Source: Pseudomonadota bacterium
GTDB taxonomy: Bacteria; Pseudomonadota; Alphaproteobacteria; Sphingomonadales; Sphingomonadaceae
Assembly (NCBI GenBank): GCA_023427285.1
Contig: JAEZBH010000409.1
Location: forward strand, 1 to 14,983
DNA: 14,983 bases
Direction of reading: 5' to 3'
The notes beneath the pieces were generated by a model. The model ran no database searches. It was not told where the DNA came from and worked only from the letters and a program-made list of their open reading frames with translations. Shown piece after piece: positions 14,343 through 14,983 of the stretch. The position numbers were made by a program, and so were the translations under genes. Each line of letters starts with the position of its first letter. Positions within the stretch are counted from its first letter, which is position 1.

Positions 14343-14949
14343 GCAGGGGGCACCCGCCTTCATTCTGGCGTCCACCAGCGCCAGCCGTCAGGCGATGCTG
14401 AAGTCGGCAAACGTGCCGTTCGAGGCCATGGCGCCGTATGTGGATGAAGACGAGCTGAAGATCAGCCTCTTGGCCCAGAAGGCCAGCCCGCGCGCCATTG
14501 CGGATGCTCTGGCCGAAACCAAGGCGCTCAAGATCTCCTCCCGCATCCCCGGTGCGCTGGTGCTCGGGTGCGATCAGGTGCTCAGCCACGGCAAGGCCGA
14601 GATGATGGACAAGCCGCGCTCGCTAGAGGAAGCCCGCGCGCATCTGGAGTTGTTGGCGGGCAAGGAGCACAAGCTCATCTCCGCTGCCGTCATCGCTCAG
14701 AACGGCAAGCCGGTGTGGCGCGTGGTGGATACCGCCTCGCTCACCATGCGCAATTTCTCCCCAGAGTTTCTGGACGACTATATCGCCCGCGAAGGCGAGG
14801 CGCTGCTGACCAGCGTCGGCTGCTATCGGCTCGAAGGGCTGGGCTCCCAGCTGTTCAGCCGCATCAACGGCGATTTCTTCACCATCCTCGGCCTGCCGCT
14901 GCTTCAGGTGCTGGAATATCTGCGCGAGCGTAAGGTGCTGCTTCGGTAG
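14314..14949 (+). CDS. maf: Maf-family nucleoside triphosphate pyrophosphatase
   Basis: Maf proteins hydrolyse nucleoside triphosphates to monophosphates and pyrophosphate, clearing non-canonical or modified nucleotides. The protein has the N-terminal FILASTSASRQAML with the S-x-S-x-R motif (residues 20-25) and the catalytic Asp87 in VLGCDQVLS. The long C-terminal block runs from VGCYRLEGLGSQLFSRINGD to FFTILGLPLL. The G-C/S-D-Q version of the aspartate motif is closer to YceF-type (7-methyl-GTP) than YhdE-type (dTTP/UTP) enzymes, but the substrate is not proven. The start at 14314 (211 aa) has AGGA eight bases upstream inside the previous gene; the ATG at 14332 is an alternative. Overlap with the ppsR-like gene suggests coupled translation. 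Confidence 0.93.
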   Translation: MGMGTVMAVEQGAPAFILASTSASRQAMLKSANVPFEAMAPYVDEDELKISLLAQKASPRAIADALAETKALKISSRIPGALVLGCDQVLSHGKAEMMDKPRSLEEARAHLELLAGKEHKLISAAVIAQNGKPVWRVVDTASLTMRNFSPEFLDDYIAREGEALLTSVGCYRLEGLGSQLFSRINGDFFTILGLPLLQVLEYLRERKVLLR

Positions 14950-14959
14950 GGATTTGATT

Positions 14960-14983
14960 GCAGGGGACTTGTCCCCTGCACCC
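14960..14983 (+). repeat. Palindromic element after maf (post-stop repeat family, copy 3, at window edge)
   Basis: GCAGGGGAC (14960-14968) and GTCCCCTGC (14971-14979) form a perfect 9-bp stem with a TT loop, followed by ACCC at the window edge. It starts 10 bases after the maf stop behind TTTGATT. Stem and flank match the element at 135-159 (also preceded by TTTGATT), 14.8 kb away. Confidence 0.75.

Overview
This window looks like the replication-origin region of an alphaproteobacterial chromosome. It is GC-rich and carries the conserved gene set maf, ppsR-like regulator, [oriC], hemE, hemJ, rho, mnmE, mnmG, rsmG, parA, parB, holA. Five parS-type sites lie around the par genes. The hemE/ppsR gap holds a dense array of DnaA-box-like 9-mers and GANTC sites (the CcrM methylation motif). 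I cannot place the organism below class level from sequence alone.

Layout, left to right. (1) 1-102: the 3' end of a plus-strand gene, probably holA, convergent with parB. (2) 103-350: a gene-free gap with two strong palindromes, an inverted repeat and one parS. (3) 351-4680: a tightly packed minus-strand operon read mnmG, rsmG, parA, parB. mnmG/rsmG and rsmG/parA share ATGA overlaps, and rsmG contains a parS. (4) 4681-4877: three more parS sites. (5) 4878-6185: mnmE, minus strand. (6) 6373-9468: plus-strand genes for an O6-alkylguanine-DNA alkyltransferase, a dienelactone hydrolase, a glycerophosphodiester phosphodiesterase and a quinone oxidoreductase, ending at a hairpin shared with the minus-strand TerC-family gene (9554-10195). 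(7) 10313-13221: minus-strand hemE, hemJ and rho, with an intrinsic terminator after rho. (8) 13222-13499: the predicted origin. (9) 13500-14949: plus-strand ppsR-like gene overlapping maf. (10) 14950-14983: a palindrome like the one after holA.

How it fits together. If replication starts near 13.35 kb, the left fork moves leftward and most core genes (hemE through parB) run with it, while ppsR and maf run with the right fork. ParB loads at the parS sites 8.5-13 kb from the origin, and ParA acts with it to separate the new origins. MnmE and MnmG together modify the tRNA wobble uridine, and RsmG methylates 16S rRNA. HemE and HemJ are two steps of haem synthesis. The 6.2-10.2 kb block (alkyltransferase to TerC) separates rho from mnmE, which are often neighbours in this class. 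Its four plus-strand genes oppose the predicted fork, so it looks like an accessory insertion into a conserved core.

No phage, insertion sequence, CRISPR array, tRNA or rRNA was seen. The window is mainly core genome. The points most worth a second look are non-coding: the post-stop palindrome family, the variant DnaA boxes, the parS set and the rho leader.
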